Shown in pieces: positions 1-14,087 of a stretch of DNA of 64,000 nt (position 1 is the stretch's first letter; the number at the start of each line of letters is the position of its first letter). Location of the stretch: positions 1,603,501 through 1,667,500 of the forward strand of contig NC_092458.1 of the NCBI RefSeq assembly GCF_047495875.1, read 5' to 3'. A program made the translations under genes and the position numbers. This stretch comes from Pithys albifrons albifrons (Eukaryota > Chordata > Aves > Passeriformes > Thamnophilidae). The notes under the pieces are model-generated. The model saw nothing but the letters and a program-made list of their open reading frames with translations. It was not told the DNA's origin and made no database searches.

Positions 1-3000
1 TAAATTCTTCATTTTTTGCATAAAAAGGGTTAGTAATGTAAATCAGTGTGAATCAAGTAATGTAATACCATGTTATAAGCTTAGTAGGATGTGACATGAA
101 TTATAAATACTTGAGAAAAGAAATATTAACTGCTCAGAGAACATGTATTCCCACAGCACCTTGTTTCCATATGCAATACCTGATTTAAGAATTCACCTTT
201 TGTAATTGTTTTAACGAAACTTTGAGTTATGTTATATACTTTGTTAATATAATCAAACTCTCAGCTATTGTACTGAAACAATACAAAATTGATTGCACTC
301 TGATATTATGCAAAATAATGTTAAAAATGAAGCCTGGCAAGCAAAGTGATCCTTGGCAGCTGCCACCTTGCTCACTTGTGCCATTCAGTGTCCCAGATAT
401 GCTGGAAGTTTGACAAGATGCAAGAGAGAGGGTTTAATTAGGCCACAGTTTTACTAATTCGACTAATCTGGGAGTTATGCATCAATCACCCCATAACAAT
501 GCAGAGTATTCCTTCTTTCTCTGTCATTCCTGTGTATTTGGGAAGTGCTCACAGTCTCATTTGTGGCTCGAGACCACCACAGGTGTGAGGTTTGGAGGGC
601 TGATGCCATGGGGTTCTCCAATTCCTGTCTGCCTGGAACCAACTCTGTGAGTGTCATTCCTTCCCCTAAATCTGCTTTCAACTTGGCTGAGTGAGAAAAG
701 GTTCTTGCTGCAGCAACCTCTAAATTACTATTATATGCCCTTCCAAATAGGGCCTGTAGGGCAGCCCAGATGACTGTTCCCTGTCAGTTCTGGGGATTAA
801 AAAAATTAATAAAATATTTACAGTATTGTTTTCAAACTTTTCATGGAAAAGTACACATTCATCTGAAAAATGGACATTCATTGTTTCCCTATGCTGAACA
901 TGAGAAGGTTATCAAGCACTAACAGTTGTGCATAGGGAACTGCAATTTTGTTTAGGATTTAGATTTTTATCTCAAATCCCATATAAAAGCAAACAAGCAA
1001 GTACACACAAAAAACCCCAAACCCCAAGACTACAACTACATTTTTGAGTATACATTATTTTCCAGAGTAACCCAGCTGCCTTCATTCAATTTGTCCTACT
1101 TTGTATGTATATTGCAACAAAATAGTTGACATCCAGTCTTAAATCTCCAAAGTTAAAGTAGATGATTCAGCAACAGGTACAAACTGCAGGGTGTATTATT
1201 TCTGCTGATCAGGGTGGGTAAGAAGGGTGGGAGATGCTTTTCTTTGTGCACCCCGATAGTAATTTGCATTGTGGCAGGAACCCAAACACTGCAGGGAGAA
1301 CTCCCCTTTCGAAGGCAGTAAGTCTGCTGTGAATTTCAAGGCAACCACCATGGATTTTATTTTGTTTTAATTTAGAAAATATATTAAAACATCTAATAAT
1401 GATTCTGTGCAGATTTTTTTTCCTATTACAGAAAGAGTAAGTGTAAAGACTTATGAGATTTTAATATTCTGAATCCTCATTACTGTATTTATCCCAGAAA
1501 GGTGAGAAAGTGTTCACCTCCAAAGTCAGCTGCTGTCATACACAGAAATTGGAGACAACAGGAAACCCAGACTGTACAGCCAGGCTTGTTCACTGAGAAC
1601 TGAGGAATTTACTTTCTGCCCCCTATATATTTTTTCAGGTTTTGTGGGGAACCTTTAATGTATCAAAAAGGATTGAATACATTCTGTCTATGTGAGTTGT
1701 TTGGTTTGTTTTTAAGGGATTTACCAGAGTTTTCTGAAACAGTTACTCGTTTTTTAATGGACTTGCATCAAAAAGTTGCCTGGGATTTTAACCTAAGTCC
1801 TCAACTGGAAGGAAAGTGCTAGGAAGTGTTGCCTTGTTAAGAACTTTTCGTTGCCATCTTTGGAGCTTTTGGACTTGTGTTGGCAGTTGAAGTTTCATCA
1901 GTAATCTTAATCAAAAGTCTGTTTTTAATATTAATACAACCCAAACCACATAGATAATTAATTTAGAAAAACACAGCAAAGAAACAGTAAGAAGGTAAGT
2001 TTGAGGTACTACAGGAATCTGAAATGTGGTAGAAGTAACTTTTATTAATTTTGTTACATATAACTGTCATATACATGTTACGAGCTGGTTAATGGTCCAT
2101 CACAAAACCCATACAATGAATACCACTAAAGCAGAATGTAACTATAATAGCACTAGAAGGAACCAATAGAAAACATTTCAAAGCATGCAACCTCCAAAAC
2201 ATCTTTTGACCAACTGCCATTTAACTAATTCCCCAATTTAGTTTAGATGAGAATCTTCTGCATTTGATGAAAACTGAGAGAAACGTGGAATACCTTACTG
2301 GAGGGCTATGCCAGGTGAGAGTGCTGATGAAGTCAAAAGCACAGCAAGCTGAACACTGGCACACAGGGGCAGGACAGAAGGGTGGGCTGTAAAGTGTGTA
2401 CTAGGTCTAGGTGGGTTTTCTTCATGTTTAATTTTTATTTTTTAATTTATTTTTTTTTTCCAGTTCCTGATACAACTGTTTTGCATTATCTCATACATGG
2501 ACTGCAGTTGTAGAATGAATGACCAAATTAAGATGCTTAAGTCAGTAATTATTTCAAGCCCAGTACTGTTGAACAATGTATTTTTCCAAAGAAGTGAAGG
2601 TACAAATGGAGGAAGGCTGAAGCTGTGCAGCTCAAGTCAGACTGATTTAAAATGAGCTGTAAGAGGAAAAAAAAACCCCATGATTTTTTGTAATTAGCAT
2701 GAACTTCATGTCATTGTTTGGTTCTGTACTAACAGCACATACAAGCCTTGCTTAAGGAGGAAGATTAGTAGCATTTGCTGAAGAGTTCAAGGTCACTAAT
2801 TCTCTAAGTGTTGAATAGGGAAACTCTATGTTTCTGCCTCCTCGTGTGTGTTAAATATTTGGAGAATGAGCTAACTAGATTTTTTTTTTCTTGCTAGAAC
2901 CTAGTATTTTAAATTCAGTGTCACTGAAATACATATGCTATGTGAGAACAAAATGTAGACTGTGTGTTGGCTTATCTGTAGACATAAGCAGAGGTTGACA

Positions 3001-5900
3001 TTAAAAATCCTCAATAGTTGCTGCATTTGAGAGATTATGTTATCCTTTTTTGCAGCAGTGTTCAGATGAGTATATCACACACAGCAATCTGCCATTAGAG
3101 ATGATCCCAGAGAACTGTTTCTGTAGCATTTTTTATGAATAACTCTTTTATCCAGGTCCTGTAATATGAAATCCTGAGGTTGCTGAGGAAGTCACTGCTT
3201 GTTATTGTTGTAAGAACATCTGTAATAAAACTTTGCAAAACCTTTTTACCATAAGCAGGATCAATCTTACTTTGAGAGGTTGGTCATAAGTCCTCCTAAC
3301 ACATCTTCACATGAGATTGTTCTGAATTTTTGGCTTATGGCCAATGCCTGAACTTAGGTGAATTTCATACACCTGAGATGTAGTTAAAAAATTAAGGGTG
3401 ACTTCTGCACAAAAATAACCAGATAAACTGTGGTCCAGGTGAGTGAACAGTTTTAAATCCCTTGAAAGTTTCAGCTCCTTGGATGGCTATGGGGTGCCTG
3501 GCTCAATCTTAAAAGTTCTCAATCTCAAAAGATTCTCTGGCCAACACTGTGGTCCTGTCTGGGTGACTGGGCATTTAAACCTTACAACTGGAGTCCTCGG
3601 GCTTGTAAGTATGTATGTGGAGAGGAAGATTGCAATGGGCTTTTAGCTTGTTGAGACAAGACTTCTATGCATTTTTCATTTTCAGTTTTTTTATACACTC
3701 ATCTGTAGTAATTTTTTTTATATCTTGAGCAGTCAAAGCTACATTTATTGTAATTGTCAGCAGTTATCCTCTCTAAACTATTGAGATATTGTCATTAAAA
3801 TAAAAGTACTGATGCATTTAACTATGTAGGAAAGTGGCTCTTTATGGACTGATTGCTTTTATAATCATATGTCAGAAGTCCTGTAATTGAGAAGTAGTTA
3901 ATATAGAATTGTTAACTGTAAGGCATAATTAATAATTCCGTGTTGTGTTATCCAAACAAACTTTCCAGTGATTCTATTGGTGATGTTTATTAATCTAAAC
4001 ATGTACAGTATATCATTAAGGTATTTTCTTGCATGATTGATTGATTGAGTTAGTTGTTCCCTGGGAGAGGGATGGAGCATCTAAGTATAATGGGAGGCAG
4101 AGGAAAAGGGAAGTCAAATTGACTTTCTTCAGGAGACATTAACAAAACAAATGAACAGTTTTTGCTAAGCAAAATCAGCATTCATTTCTTCGTACTAGAG
4201 AGAGTGTATTATGTGGAGCATCATGTAGAGCTGAAGGGCAAAGCCAGTCTGCTTGCTTCCTATTTTACAGTGATCCATTATTTACTCTTGCTTAGTCAGA
4301 GTCACTGGTACTTCCAAAGAGGAAAGTAGAAGGGAAAAAGAAATGGCGGTGAGAAGAGATTCTCCATGGTGTCTTAGTTATCATTGTAATGAGTGCACAC
4401 CACCAAATTCAAACTCAAGCTTGCTGAATGCATCAATTAGTCCCTTTAGTAGCAATGAAACAATTAAAGTGAATACATGTCTTCACCATAAGATGTAGAT
4501 GGAATAGGAAGAGAGTTGTCACACAAATAGACTGGAGTTTCTTTGCCTGCTGAGTTCAGTGCTGTAAAAAGCAGAATACCACTTGATGAGTGTTTTTCCA
4601 CTTGTCATTTATTTCTGCTTTTCCAGACTGAGGACAGTTCTGTACAAGGCAAAAAATTATGTATTTGTGTTATTGTAGATTCTGGGAGCGCTACCCAAGG
4701 AGCTTTCTCTCCAAAGCAATTCATTCCATATGGGTGGCTTACTATAATTATATCTATGCAGATGCTGAATCCACTTACAATATGGAGAAACCATGGCTGT
4801 TGTTTTCTCAGAAAAATGTAGAAAAAACTGGATACCAAAGCCAGCTATTAGTCTGGCCTATTAGTATATGGACAGAATGACTGATACTGGTTTCTGCTCC
4901 CACATTCTCCATTCATCTCTGGGCTGTTTTTCTGTATACCTAGTGTACACAGAAGATGCAAAACCTGATATATTGCAGTTTTCTTCTCCTCCAAAAAAGT
5001 AATTAAAAAATATAATTTTTTTTCCAGGACAAAAATGGTTACTTCCCATAGACCTCATCTGAATGGGAATGTGTGGCTAAACTGCATTGGGCCCACTGCA
5101 TGATGTGTTGAAGGGCTGTAATACTGAATGATAAACCACAGTGCATCCTCTTGGTAATGCCGTGCTTATTTCTCTGAAAATACCTTTCATAAGTCCCTCT
5201 CTCTTTTCCTCCCCTTCTAGATGTTTCCCCCCTTTTGTACTTCCTTCTGAGGTTTTCGGGTTGGATAGGATTCTGCTAAAGTGTATTTATGCCACACTAG
5301 ATGCCCCCATTCTCTTTTAATTATTATCTCACTAACATGTGAATTATTTTCTGGATAATTTTGTCATGTACAGCTCAAAATTCACCGATTTAGCAATTAA
5401 GCCTGTGTTGGGTTCTGGGGTACTTTAGGTCTTCTCTGCAACTACAGACTATATGACCTGTGAGCTCAAACTCATCTTTTGTGAAATACCATGTAAATTC
5501 CTTGTTGCTGTGTCTGTGGTTTTAAAATTGTAATGCAGATAGAAGTGTGAAATATTAAGCATATCCTTTTATGTACTTGAAATCGATGGTGACTTCAAAG
5601 TCAGTCCTCATTTATTGCCTGGTTTGTTTCACTTCAGAAATGACTTGAACTGTGAACAAAAAGGAGCTGACAGTATTTTCACATAGGCGCTTTATAGTTG
5701 TGCACTTTGCAACCATATCATAGGACCATCTCTGTTGCCCTGAATGCACAATTGGCTTGTTGATATGTGCTGCTACAGACAGGAGGAACAGATGTAGTAA
5801 TTCTACTTTATTTACATGAAATCTCTAAAAAGGCATTTTCTGGCATCATGCTAGGAATAAATGCAGTATCAAATATAAACTGCACCATGCCATGTTAGCT
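1..5900. other. AT-rich single-copy DNA, no gene recognised
   Basis: I read both strands and found no exon, RNA gene or familiar interspersed repeat. Open frames are all under about 95 codons and show no known domain. Frames near 4543-4880 overlap on both strands, so at most one could be real, and none resembles a family I know. Only short homopolymer runs and A/T-rich simple stretches are present, for example the T-rich run near 2440-2460 and the GATT repeat near 4035. Ancient, strongly decayed repeats cannot be excluded by eye. Confidence 0.6.
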
Positions 5901-5902
5901 CA

Positions 5903-6140
5903 TTCAGGTGTCAGCTGTGCCATTTCGGTGTGAGTGAGAGCAGAGAGTCGGATCCTTCCCAGCATGGCTGGGAGCAATCTCACACTCAGCAACCCCACCA
6001 CCAGCCTGTCCCTGTGCCCAGGGACCCTGCCTGTAGCTGCCAGGGCTGGGGCTCCACAGAGGGCAAACAGGGACATGCCCGGCAGTCACACACGCTGATA
6101 AACCCCTCTGGAAGGCCTAGAGGAAGCTATCAGATATCCT
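5903..6140. other. GC-rich patch of unknown origin
   Basis: This short block is clearly richer in G and C than the DNA around it and contains C/G-rich runs such as the one around 6000-6070. Both strands are open over 60-70 codons, which is expected for GC-rich sequence and does not indicate coding. I see no LTR ends, CR1 tail or tRNA-like boxes. It could be a decayed repeat or a small regulatory patch. Confidence 0.35.
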
Positions 6141-7164
6141 GATTCTTTATTTCTAAATGTTTTCCAAAATAGGAAACTCTCTTATCTTTCTTCTTGGTTG
6201 GGTTTATTTGCCTGTTTGTTTGTTTGGGGTTTTTTTCTTCACCCCTCCAAAACCCCTCCCCTCCGAGTCCCTCTCCCCTTACTTTCTTTGGCTTGCAGCT
6301 CCCATGATCTCATGTTTTCAAGCTTCCTTTTTGAAGGCAAGAGCTTCAGGAACTTAACTGAAATTAGGAAATTGTGGGGGAGGAAGGGACCGTCAGGGTG
6401 GGGGGGATGGCAAGCCACAGAGAAGTCCAACACATATTATCTGAGTAAAGAAGTGAGGCTTAAGTAAAACCTTGTGAGTCTTCTGAGCTGGGAATATAAG
6501 AACTGGTGAGTGATGCTGAGCTGGCAGCTGCCACTAGGGAAAGATTTTCCTGGGGTACTCTGCTCTTTTCCCTCTTCCTGTCTTCTCCATTGCCATTATG
6601 CAAAGGCTGAGGAAGGAGGTATTGCTCCAGCAACAGTCCTTGCTCTCTCTTACCACTTAACTATCCAGTGGTAGCCAGGCAGCTGCCCTGTTAAATTGTC
6701 CCTTTTTTCTCTCTCAGGTATTCAAAGTTTCCAGTGGGGGGTTGGGGATGTTTATTCAGCTTATGAGCAAGCAGACGTATTAGAGATGAAATGCATTGAC
6801 TAAACTGCAGGAAGAAGTGGTGGGAGGAGACTCAGCTAATTTAACTTGGAGGATGATTGATGTGTATATGTCAATTTCTATTAATACTCTTTTGAAATCA
6901 TTGACGCAAGCCTGTTTTCCCCCCACTCAACAGAAAATATAAATAGAAAGACAACAAAACAACTCTATCCCTTTAATTCAGGATACTCAGAAGCAGTTAG
7001 GCAAACTCTGTCATTTGAGAGTGTCCTCCACAGACCGGCAAAAAGCAGCTTATGGGGGTGTTCTTACCACTTTAAGAATATAAAGATGCTGTAACAGATC
7101 TATCCACTTGCTGTTAAAATGTATAAAGCACAAAAAGCAAGTGTCACCTACAAATAGGCTTAGA
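6141..7164. other. Single-copy intergenic DNA, nothing recognised
   Basis: AT-rich sequence with short T and C runs near 6230-6260 and a G run near 6400. I see no gene, RNA or interspersed repeat that I can support. Confidence 0.5.
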
Positions 7165-7870
7165 TAAATTGCTTAAAAACGTACAGTTCCTTCATTAGAC
7201 AGCCATTCATTGCATGAAAAGAACTAAATGTATTTGTCGAGGTCTAGCTATAAAAGCTATGTTCAAAACGATACAGAGTTGAGAGCCTTTATGCCCAGCA
7301 CTGTTATTCAGAAGTAGCTTTCGAGCAGAGAGTTTCAACGGGAAGGTGCTGTTTGGTCGGACACAAATCAGCAAACGTTTAGCTGAAGCGTGAATAATTC
7401 AAGCGTGCATGAAGAGCTGTGCTTTCCGAAGAGACAAAATGCAAGAATAAAAAAAAAATAAATCTTCAAACATTTGCATGAGCCTTAGAGGACAATACAA
7501 GCAGCAGGATTTGAAACAGATTTGCAGATGCACTCTCTTTAGGCAGGGAGACTGCTCATTAAATGCAAGATGCTTCTGTGGCTCGTGGGCTTGCACGGAG
7601 GTAGAGGTTTGCCAGACTGACGTATCAGATAAAGTCAGAGTGGTTACCACACCGACGGTGTAGCAGCTGCATAATAAATGATGGAGAGAATCGTGTTAGG
7701 CATGCCCACCTAACCTAACTTGAATCATGCGAAAGGGGAGCTGCTGGAATTCAAATAGACTTTCTGGTTCCCAGCAGTCGGCAGTAATAGAATGCTTTCA
7801 GGAAGATGACAGATGCAGGGGAAAGATGCTGTTTTGCACTATCTTGATTTGTTACGGCAGCCAACTTATT
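7165..7870. promoter_or_regulatory. Candidate conserved regulatory element (CpG-retaining block)
   Basis: I count 19 CpG dinucleotides by eye between about 7180 and 7856, clustered at 7320-7430 and 7580-7780. Comparable lengths of the surrounding AT-rich DNA carry only a few. The block is not a classical GC-rich island: it stays AT-rich and has no repeat signature. Such a pattern is known for vertebrate non-coding elements kept by selection or held unmethylated in the germline. It also contains an octamer-like ATTTGCAT near 7470 and TAAT-type motifs. No frame in it resembles a protein. The regulatory role is inference; a conserved exon or non-coding RNA remains possible. Confidence 0.4.
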
Positions 7871-10800
7871 GGCATGATGGAGTGACAAGAAAAGCAGCTG
7901 GCATGGAAGGTAGGATTATCAAAGCTATTGCATCATTATGAATGTAATTAGAAACTGACCATGACAAAGCATATGCTAGAATAAGCTGTCACTTATGGCA
8001 GAGGATTTGTTGCTGAGGTCTTGAAACTCTGAAAATAACATTCCTCGTGCAACATGGATTTTGCAGTTTCATTTATGCTTGTGTTACTCTTTCTTTGCTG
8101 CCTGACTCCAAGCTCGGGGAATTGCTTGCTTGAAAGAGAGTGTCGTGTTAGGAAGAGACTGAAGAATAAAGTATTTTCTAAGTCTGTGAAGCCTCAGGTA
8201 GATAGAAACAAGCAAAGGTGATGAAACAAGACTGGGAAAAGCTCTCTCAGATTCACTAGCAAGCTCTGATTGACCTATTGGTATATTGAGGAATCCCAAG
8301 GAAATGAATATGCATGTACTGAATGTTTTAGTATAATGAAAACATATTATTGCAGGTCTCTGCTTTACAGTTAGTTTTTATGATAGGTTTTATTCCCCAC
8401 CAGTTTTTAGCTCTTGACATTTAACCGGTTGTTCAGTATTATATATAGAAAATATATCAGTATCTCCTGCAGGGTTTCTCAACAACTCCAGCATCTGTTT
8501 CAGCTATTGAACTGTATTCACGTTTTGCCAACTTGATGCCTACCCAGCTGGTCTATCATTTCTCGCTTGATTACTGTTCTTAATTTCTCTGTATCAGCTT
8601 GTTTCAGACAGGATTTTGGAAGCTGTTAATGAGAAAAGACAGTAACTGTTAAACTGTTAATAACGGGTATTCTCTTATTTTTGAAACATCAGAGATCATT
8701 TTTGTGTGCCTTTTATTAAACCCATGTTCTGTGTTGCACCGAGATGTTTTCATACAATAATTAAATTTAGCTGTCAGTACTTTAAACTAGATGGGTCACA
8801 GGCATAACTTTCAACTGACTATTTTGATAGAGTTTGAGGAAATGGACAGTTGTTTGCTTTGATGTAGGTATTGTCTCAATATATGTTCCTTTCTCCTTTT
8901 CACCTGACCCCCCTTTCCTCCCCCCAACATAGATACTGTCTCTCTGTTACAGTGAAAAGTCATTAAGTGTATACTGTACATATTGAAATGGATTTTATCA
9001 CCACTAGGGTGAAACTGCCAAGCAGCTCCGAACAGGTGATTTGAACAGGTTTAAAACAGACGTCAGCTCTATCAGAGTGGATCATCTCGATGTGAGAAGT
9101 AAAAGTATTGCTTTATAAATGTAAGGCTTCTCTTTCCTTCCTATTTGAAGGTTCAACAACCACTCAAACGCTGCTTGATAGCTCACAGGTTATGATGATA
9201 TTAAATAATTTGGATTATTTGGCTTCACAAAATGCTTTTTTTTATGTAAACTTCATTCTTCATTAGGTCTATCATTTTTTCTAAGGCAATGATCAAGAAG
9301 TCTCATCACACTGGATATTCACTTTTCTGACTTTATGTTAAATTGCTTTGTTGGCTGTACTCTGTGTTGTCTTGTCAAAAGAGGACCCGGCTATTAAACA
9401 CTGAATGTTGCTGGGTGAAGCTGTAACAGTTTCAGAAAGATAGATGTTTCTAGATACACAGCAGTGAACCAGCCTTAAAGAAAGTTTGAAGGTAAAGATC
9501 AGTAAAACTGATGCACTGTTAGCTAGTTTGAGCAACTCCTTGCTTTGATCATCTCTGAGAGGAGTTTAAATTGTTTTCTAACTGCTGGGAGGGGATATGC
9601 ACTTATTAAGGGAAAGGATCGCTCTGAGTTATGTATGGCCAAAAATAGTTCTGTAGTTTTGATGACTGAAATAAAAAGTTATTCTATTTCATGGAAGTTC
9701 CGTTAAATTTAAGAATAATTTGTCATTGTTGATAATGATGAAACTATAGAGAGAATAACCCCCATAAAAGCTTAAGCGCCGTTCTCCTTTTCAGGGTAGC
9801 AGTAAAACTGTTCTATACAGCATATGTGATATTTATACTCCTGAAGCTGCCTGTCTCTTGTCTCAAAAGTGCTTACTGGTAATCATCATACAGTAGTTAT
9901 TTAAAATAGTCTTTTCCTTGTGACACAAGTAATTGTAACTGCATGTTGTCTGTGGTCATCATCCAGCTGATGAGTGATTTTATAGTTTGTTTCTCTTTTA
10001 TCTCTTTTACTCGGTTTCAGCTTTCTGTTTTGCTGACAAATTAAGACGACACTAGGTGGAGCTAGCTGTTGATTATAAATAGAGCTACAGGAATACAGGC
10101 CTGTCTAATGAGCAAGCCCCTGTATATAATGATTATTATTAAAAATAACAATTTGAAACGTTAATAGTTGAGTTGAAACTTAGCCATGAAAATCTAGGTC
10201 TGGTGAGATTAGAGGAAACCATTTCTTCATTTCCCTTTCCTTTTATTATCTTAGAAGCTTGCAGTCAAATATGAAAAATAATATTAAGGAAAAAGCATCT
10301 ATATTCAATAAAGAGGGCAGGGAAGAAAAAAGACTAGAAATAGGAAAAGAAGAGAGAAGCAGCAAAAAGAGCTAGCAGATGTTTCCACTGGAGATACATG
10401 CAGATATCCAGTTGTACATATGTACATCTTTAGTCTGATTCACATAGATCTTCTCTTGTCCTTACATTTGAATCCTCTTTCCTTTCTGTCTTCCTGAAGT
10501 AATTCATAGAGCTGATATCTTTCACTTTATGTTTAGACATGGGATGGGACCAGTGTTTTCAAATCTCTTCTTGAGAGGGTGATCTAAAAGGCGTGCAAGG
10601 GCACAGAAAGTTGTCACTCACATGTTGGCCAGACATAATTAAGAAAAATGTGAAGGATTATTTACTGACTGAGGTGGAATCTGGTTGTATGTGCTCCTTC
10701 ACATGATTCTGGTTATTAATCCGAGTCAAGGATAAGATATCTAGTCCTAGGCAGTGTGACAACACATGAAAAATACACTCTTCCACACAGATTTACAGAT

Positions 10801-12588
10801 ATGTACCTCAGATATGGTGCATACATTAATTCAGCAAAGCAGAGACAGAAATCAGGATATATGCTGATACTTAGGTACAGGAACTGAAGAGTAAAAACCA
10901 GGAAATAAATTAGAAATGTAAGATGAGTACAAGGTAAGGGACAGGCAAACACAGAGATTAACGATATGGGCTTGGAGCAGTCTGGCAAAACAATGATAAT
11001 TTCCATCAACCTCTGCTGAGCGAAGCGCTTTCAAGTTCAGTCAATGTCTTGTTCTTACAGCAGTAAAAAAGGAATTTAGGTAGGAAGATACTCAAATCAG
11101 TGAGAAAAACTTGTACAAGAGGGAATTGACAGCTGCCTGACACTTCAGGAGCAACAAAGTCTAGAAGAGTGGAGATTGACCTTTGTGAATGTTATTCATA
11201 GAATCTTAAAATTTTAGTACTGACATGGGTTAGAATGGTCCTGTTCTACACAAAACCAAATTGTGCATGGATCTATTGCTTGTTGGAGGAGTCTTACAAG
11301 AAAGCACTGCTGCATTGTCAGCCTTAAGAGACCTTTTTGGTTATTACCTGTGCACTTGGTGCTCAAAACAAGCATGGGAGGTGATGAGCTGTGGTGGAGA
11401 CAAAAGTTATTAGTTTTATAAATCATTCAAAACTTTATTGAGGTTAGGCCATGTTTAATTTTTAATATCTTTTATTTAAATGGATAGTCTTAACCTGAAG
11501 CAAGGCCTTTTAATGTGTTATGGTATTAATACTTCCATATCTGCTTCTGGTGTTGTTTTTTGTCCAGGACTCTTGCTTTGAATGAGCTCATTCTGATGTG
11601 TCTTGAGTGTTCCTTCTGGCACAGGAAGATGCGTGCGGTGTGGCAGCTCTTGGCTTTCTGTTGCTGGTCACCTGCTGCTTCACTCAGCTTGTGGTTCCTC
11701 CTGAACAAGGTTGACATTCTAGTTGAGAACTACCCACAGTGTGTGGAAGTGTCTGACCATCTCAGGCAAGGGTCATGAGAAGCTGAGCCAGAAGGGAAAG
11801 GAGGTGCACTCCTTCTCTGTCACTAAAATCTGCCCATTTTAAAATCCACTAGAATGAGGAGCAGGGCAGGAGGAGAGAAAACAGCATGTAAGGTGGGGAA
11901 TGGAGGGGCTTTGGGTGTTGCATGAGGCAGTCATTTGATAAATGAATGGCAAAAGCCTTGGGAAAAAAAACAAACAAAAAAAAAAAAACAAAACATAAGG
12001 AAAAGCACACACGGAGGCCAAGTTGTCCAAGGAATATTACTGAGCATCTGGTTATGTACTGCCAGAAAGCTTTCTACAAAGACAGGCTACATAAAAGAAA
12101 AATGTACTAATAAATTGTCTGTTAGCAAAGAAGGAATTAATTTTGTCCTTCAAAAGCCAGAGTTCAGATTTCTGAGTTTTAATTTATTTATTCTTACTGT
12201 GTAACAGAATTAAAATTGCTAAAATTTAAGAGGTTATATTTGGTAAGGAAAACTAAAGAATATCCTTTTCTTCACTCCAGGCAGGGGTTGTTGTTTTGTT
12301 GTTTTGTTTTGGTTTTTGTTTTCACAGAAAAAAGTGTTAACTTTCTGCATAATACTCAAGGAATAAAAAGCAGGGGAAAGATGATCTATCTGAACTATCC
12401 AGACACTACCAGTTTCTGTTCTTTGTTCAGAGAGTCATCCAGGGAAAAGTATGAGAATTTTCTGAAGGCTGATATTTTCTTGCCTCACCTTCTCACTGGA
12501 AAAATCAGACCAGAATATTACTGTGTTTGCATTGGAAATAAAAAGAAAGCTTTCCACTTCCTGCTCCACTGCATACAGCCCATCTCCT
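7871..12588. other. AT-rich single-copy DNA with low-complexity patches
   Basis: No gene or interspersed repeat recognised. A GACGTCA core, as in CREB/ATF sites, occurs near 9060 in a short stretch that also has two 'gaacaggt' copies (about 9026-9050). Purine-rich sequence lies at about 10315-10380. An A-rich low-complexity run lies at about 11958-11998, and a GTTTT-rich run at about 12288-12325. None of these identifies a functional element by itself. Confidence 0.5.
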
Positions 12589-13478
12589 TGGTGACAACAC
12601 GAGCTGAGTGGTGCAGCTGAAACAACTGAAGGACAGGATGCCATCCAGAGGGATATGGACCAGCTTGGGAAGTGGGCTCATGGGAACCTTATTTGAGCAA
12701 AGCCAAATACGAGGTCCTGCACCTGGGTCAGGGCAACCCCTGGTATCAGTAGAGGCTGAGGGATGAACAGACTGTGAGCACCCCAGCCAAGAAGGACTTG
12801 GGCGTGCTGGGTGATGAGAGGCTGGACATGAACCGGCCATGTGTGTCTGCAGGTCAGAAAGCCAGTCATATCCTGGGCTACTACAAAAGCAGAGTGGTCA
12901 GCAGGGAGAGGGAGGTGATTCTCCTCCTCTGCTTTGCCCCTGTGAGACCCCAGTTGGAGTACTGGGTCTAGGTCTGGGGCCCTCAAAATATGAAAGATGT
13001 GGACCTGTTGTACCAGGTCCAGAGGAGGTTCATGAAGATGATCAGAGGGTTGGAGCACTGTCCTACGAGGACAGGCTGAGAGAGCTGGGATTGCTCAGCC
13101 TAGAGGGGAGAAGACACTGGGGAGGCCTTATAGAAGCCTTCCAGTACCTAAAGGTAACTTACAAGAAGGTTGGAGAGAAACATTTTACAAGGCAATATAA
13201 GCAACAGGACAAGAAGGAATGGTTTTAACTAAATGAAGGAATGTTTAGATTAAACATAAGGAAGCTTTTTTTACAGTGAGTGTGGTAAAACATGGGAACA
13301 GGTTTTTCAGAAAGGTGGTGGATGTTCCATCACTGGAAACATTCAAGCTTGAGTTGGATGGCACTCTAAGCAATCTGATCTAGTTGAAGGGAGGTTAGAG
13401 AAGGTGTTGCAGGGAGGCTGGAATAGATGACCTTTAAATAGATGACCTTCCAACTCAAAATTGTTCTGTGTTTCCTTA
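12589..13478 (+). mobile_element. CR1 LINE, 5'-truncated, 3' part of ORF2 plus tail
   Basis: The sequence follows the 3' part of avian CR1 in the correct order. First comes the 'tggtgcag' and 'gggatgccatccagag'-like block with 'ggtcctgcacctgggtc', then the 'gagaccccagttggagtactg' region. Next are the 'ggacaggctgagagagctggg' and 'cactggggaggcctta' blocks. It ends with the tail in which 'gatgacctt' precedes a 'ccttccaac' block and a 'ttctgtgtt' end. Intact CR1 encodes an endonuclease/reverse transcriptase in ORF2; this copy keeps only the last few hundred bases and its frames carry stops and shifts, so it is dead. The 5' end is truncated, as usual for target-primed insertion. A 13-bp direct repeat sits in the tail (13422-13434 and 13437-13449). 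Confidence 0.93.
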
Positions 13479-14087
13479 AACTGCAAATATGTCTGGTCTT
13501 GCATCTTGTCTGTTCTGTGCCACTAGCTCCAAAATATCCAAGAGATCCACCGCAGCACTGAGGTTATGAGTGCAGTACTTGTGAAGTCCTTGCAGAAATG
13601 TCCTGGACATGATAGTCCCAGTGATAGAGTGAAAGAGGGGGAGCTGAAATGGAGAGCTGAAAGAAGGGAAATCATGAATAGTAGAAATGGAAGAACTGAA
13701 GTAATAATAGTTTTTTTACACTTTTTATTTATGGTCTGAGCATCTGTGCATCAGAATAAGGATGCAAGATGCACCTGTTTACAAGAATTAGGAACCTTCA
13801 TCTGCACTGCAGTTTCTTTGGCTTTTGTTATCTTTAGAATGGATCTTAGTCTTAAAAAAAGAAAAAAAAAAACAGAAAAGTAAATCAAGATTAGTCATGC
13901 AGTTTTTTTCATTAGTATCCCCAAGTTACCTAGTTTAGTGTTTTACATTACAATACTGTTCTTTACAAGGTGTGTCTTTCATTTACATATCCCTCAAGAT
14001 ACTGCACACAGCACAACCAGTACTATGACTTGCTTGATGATACAGAAACTCAAGGTACTGAAATGGTTTTGACCAGTGTTGAAAAAG

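Noticed and set aside
4543..4880. Overlapping frames on both strands near 4.6-4.8 kb that look protein-like
   Set aside because: Three frames overlap in the same bases, none matches a family I know, and no repeat or splice evidence favours one.
11190..11240. 'catagaatctta' followed by 'gggttagaatggtcc', resembling a CR1 tail
   Set aside because: The similarity is confined to about 30 bases and the next CR1 blocks are absent.
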